Part shown: positions 63,108-64,000 of the stretch, piece by piece
Layout of the letters: the number at the start of each line of letters is the position of its first letter
How positions within the stretch are numbered: the stretch's first letter is position 1
NCBI RefSeq assembly: GCF_013155375.1
Contig: NZ_JABJQY010000004.1
Location: 496,001 to 560,000 of the forward strand
Direction of reading: 5' to 3'
DNA: 64,000 nt
Origin: Nocardioides sp. zg-1308
Lineage (GTDB): Bacteria; Actinomycetota; Actinomycetes; Propionibacteriales; Nocardioidaceae
The notes under the pieces: generated by a model
Database searches by the model: none
The model's input: only the letters and a program-made list of their open reading frames with translations
Told to the model about the DNA's origin: nothing
Position numbers and translations under genes: made by a program

Positions 63108-63269
63108 CGCATCGTGAGTATGCCGTGCCCCGCCACTCCGACCCGCACCAGCGGCGCGGTGAGGCGGCTCTCACGGGGGGTGGGGTCACCTGGGGGCGGT
63201 GTCTTGCCTCGGTCGTGTTGCTGCTCGAGTAGTCGAGTGGGCTGCCACGAGACGTCCGCCCTCCTCGCT

Positions 63270-63291
63270 GGTCGAGTAGCGGAGCGAGGCG
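63270..63291 (+). repeat. Truncated repeat unit
   Basis: Starts GGTCGAGTAGCGGAGCGAGG and stops after GCG. It lacks the middle and the right end of the full unit. Confidence 0.75.
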
Positions 63292-63303
63292 TTTGTCCTT
63301 GCT

Positions 63304-63346
63304 GGTCGAGTAGCCGAGCGAGGGACGAGCGAGGCGTATCGAGACC
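63304..63346 (+). repeat. Repeat unit 1 (43 nt)
   Basis: Begins GGTCGAGTAGCCGAGCGAGG and ends GCGTATCGAGACC. The ends GGTC and GACC are complementary, and CGAGCGAGG occurs twice inside. Confidence 0.85.
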
Positions 63347-63358
63347 CCCCTCCTCGGT

Positions 63359-63402
63359 GGTCGAGTAGCCGGAGCGAGGCACGAGCGAGGCGTACCGCGA
63401 CC
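63359..63402 (+). repeat. Repeat unit 2 (44 nt, diverged end)
   Basis: Begins GGTCGAGTAGCCGGAGCGAGG and ends GCGTACCGCGACC. It has one extra G and a changed right end (TACCGC instead of TATCGA), but GGTC/GACC is kept. Confidence 0.85.
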
Positions 63403-63413
63403 CCCTCCCCGGT

Positions 63414-63457
63414 GGTCGAGTAGCCGGAGCGAGGCACGAGCGAGGCGTATCGAGACC
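63414..63457 (+). repeat. Repeat unit 3 (44 nt)
   Basis: Left part as unit 2, right end as unit 1 (GTATCGAGACC). Start-to-start distance from unit 2 is 55 nt. Confidence 0.85.
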
Positions 63458-63471
63458 CGCTTCCTGTGGGT

Positions 63472-63514
63472 GGTCGAGTAGCCGAGCGAGGGACGAGCGA
63501 GGCGTATCGAGACC
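63472..63514 (+). repeat. Repeat unit 4 (43 nt)
   Basis: Identical to unit 1 as read, with a 58-nt distance from unit 3. It ends 59 nt before the DUF222 gene start. Confidence 0.85.
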
Positions 63515-63560
63515 TCCTCAACAGATCTCTCGAGCTCGGGCCGATGTCGGTAGTGCACCG

Positions 63561-63581
63561 TAAAATCGAACACATGATCGA
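63561..63581 (+). promoter_or_regulatory. -10 and SOS-like box over the DUF222 start
   Basis: TAAAAT (63561-63566) ends 7 nt before ATG 63574, so the transcript is predicted to be leaderless. TCGAAC-ACAT-GATCGA (63566-63581) matches the LexA consensus TCGAAC-N4-GTTCGA with one mismatch. It covers the end of the -10, the start site and the first codons, where a repressor would block transcription. Confidence 0.6.
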
Positions 63582-64000
63582 GACGCTGGCAGGGGCACCC
63601 GAGGCAAAGGTCGAGGACCTCTCGGCCTCCGCGCTGCTGGCACTCGCCCGCGACCGGAAGGCCGCTGAGGACCGCGCGGCAGCGGACGTGCTGGAGGTGG
63701 CCGCCCGCTGGGCGGACCTGCACCCGCCGGAGTCGATCCACACCGCTGCGGTGTTCACCGACGATGGCTGCTACGGGCTCGAGCACGAGGAGCCGATCGC
63801 CGGCCCGGGTTGTCCGGCGGTGGCGGAGTTCTGCATCGCCGAGCTCGGCACCGTCCTCGGCATCTCGTCGACGTCGGCGAAGCGGCTCATCGGGCACGCG
63901 CTCGAGCTGCGGCACCGGCTCCCGCGGCTGTGGGCGCAGGTCCAGGCCGGTGCGGTGCCGGCGTGGCGGGCGCGGACGGTCGCGGAGGCCACGATCCATG
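63574..64000 (+). CDS. DUF222 (13E12 repeat, HNH-type) protein, cut by window edge
   Basis: The first 142 residues of a DUF222 protein, translated by hand: MIETLAGAPEAKVEDLSASA at the start, then FCIAELGTVLGISSTSAKRLIGHALELRHRLPRLW (HTH-like) and VQAGAVPAWRARTVAEATI, the core of DUF222. The family usually ends in an HNH endonuclease (H-H...N...H) after about 350 residues; that part lies beyond the window. M. tuberculosis members (REP13E12) include genes regulated by LexA. Function of the family is unknown; homing or mobile-element roles have been suggested. Confidence 0.85.
   Translation, partial: MIETLAGAPEAKVEDLSASALLALARDRKAAEDRAAADVLEVAARWADLHPPESIHTAAVFTDDGCYGLEHEEPIAGPGCPAVAEFCIAELGTVLGISSTSAKRLIGHALELRHRLPRLWAQVQAGAVPAWRARTVAEATIH

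Larger units (their letters stand above)
63108..63573 (+). repeat. Intergenic region with direct-repeat array, before the DUF222 gene
   Basis: A 466-bp gap without a gene. It holds one truncated and four full copies of a 43-44-nt unit (see separate entries), a decayed-looking half unit (CTCGAGTAGTCGAG, about 63224-63237) and then the promoter of the DUF222 gene. No coding region is supported. Confidence 0.8.

Noticed and set aside
63270-63514. Possible CRISPR array
   Set aside because: The repeated units are 43-44 nt but the spacers are only 11-14 nt and similar to each other, one unit is truncated, and no cas genes are nearby.

Overview
The window is high-GC actinobacterial chromosome, most like Nocardioides or a relative in the Nocardioidaceae. 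That assignment is an inference from gene content (recA-recX-DUF3046, rimO-pgsA, cinA-clgR, lhr-nei2, an actinobacterial GlgC/GlgA pair, a 13E12/DUF222-type gene), from the strong G/C third-position bias, and from the many genes that appear to be leaderless. I see no rRNA, tRNA, CRISPR array, prophage or transposase. Most of the window is ordinary chromosomal backbone, densely packed and often overlapping; the left-most sulfatase and the right-most DUF222 gene run off the ends.

Layout. 1-9.2 kb: a sulfatase (cut), a LysR regulator, an Asp/Glu racemase-family gene, a sulfotransferase, a YihY protein coupled to a TrkA-type K+ channel, an AidB-like acyl-CoA dehydrogenase, a small protein with an Sm/Hfq-like motif pattern, and phosphoglucomutase. 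9.3-11.7 kb: three YCII/DGPF paralogues and an ECF42-type sigma factor in one operon, with a candidate autoregulated promoter. 11.7-16.4 kb: glgC and glgA (divergent), a membrane protein, glyA. 16.5-20.3 kb: sulfate assimilation, with a short leader peptide, sulfite reductase, a zinc-ribbon mini-protein, cysH and a sirohydrochlorin chelatase. 20.3-24.4 kb: alkD-like, DUF3037, HipA-like kinase, PPK2, GNAT and phosphoribosyltransferase genes. 24.4-29 kb: recX, recA (PafBC and SOS promoter elements), then a chain of four genes each overlapping the next by 4 nt. 29-46.8 kb: accessory metabolism and regulators, including a NodIJ-like ABC exporter, a quinoprotein-type dehydrogenase, a LysR/SDR pair, an aldonolactone oxidase, a GlxA-type regulator, an O-acyltransferase and a second sulfatase. 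46.8-53 kb: lhr-nei2, clgR, cinA. 53-60.8 kb: a GH15 hydrolase and two very large secreted phospho-ester hydrolases. 61-63.1 kb: pgsA and rimO. 63.1-64 kb: a direct-repeat array leading into a DUF222 (13E12/HNH-type) gene with an SOS-box-like palindrome over its start.

How the parts fit. Sulfite reductase needs siroheme, which the neighbouring chelatase helps make, and the leader peptide ends in Cys-Trp-His-Arg, as expected for cysteine-responsive attenuation. Pgm, GlgC and GlgA form a glucose-6-P to ADP-glucose to glucan or maltosyl-P route. The secreted 5'-nucleotidase and ExeM/NucH-type nuclease together could release phosphate and nucleosides from extracellular DNA. The DNA-damage theme recurs in recA/recX, AlkD, Lhr/Nei2 and the DUF222 gene.

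Most notable: (1) the DUF222 gene preceded by about five GGTC...GACC repeats and carrying an SOS-like box on its start codon; (2) the leader peptide; (3) the ECF42 promoter; (4) the Hfq-like small ORF; (5) an 18-bp divergent promoter shared by cinA and the GH15 gene; (6) two unrelated tandem-hairpin elements at convergent gene junctions.
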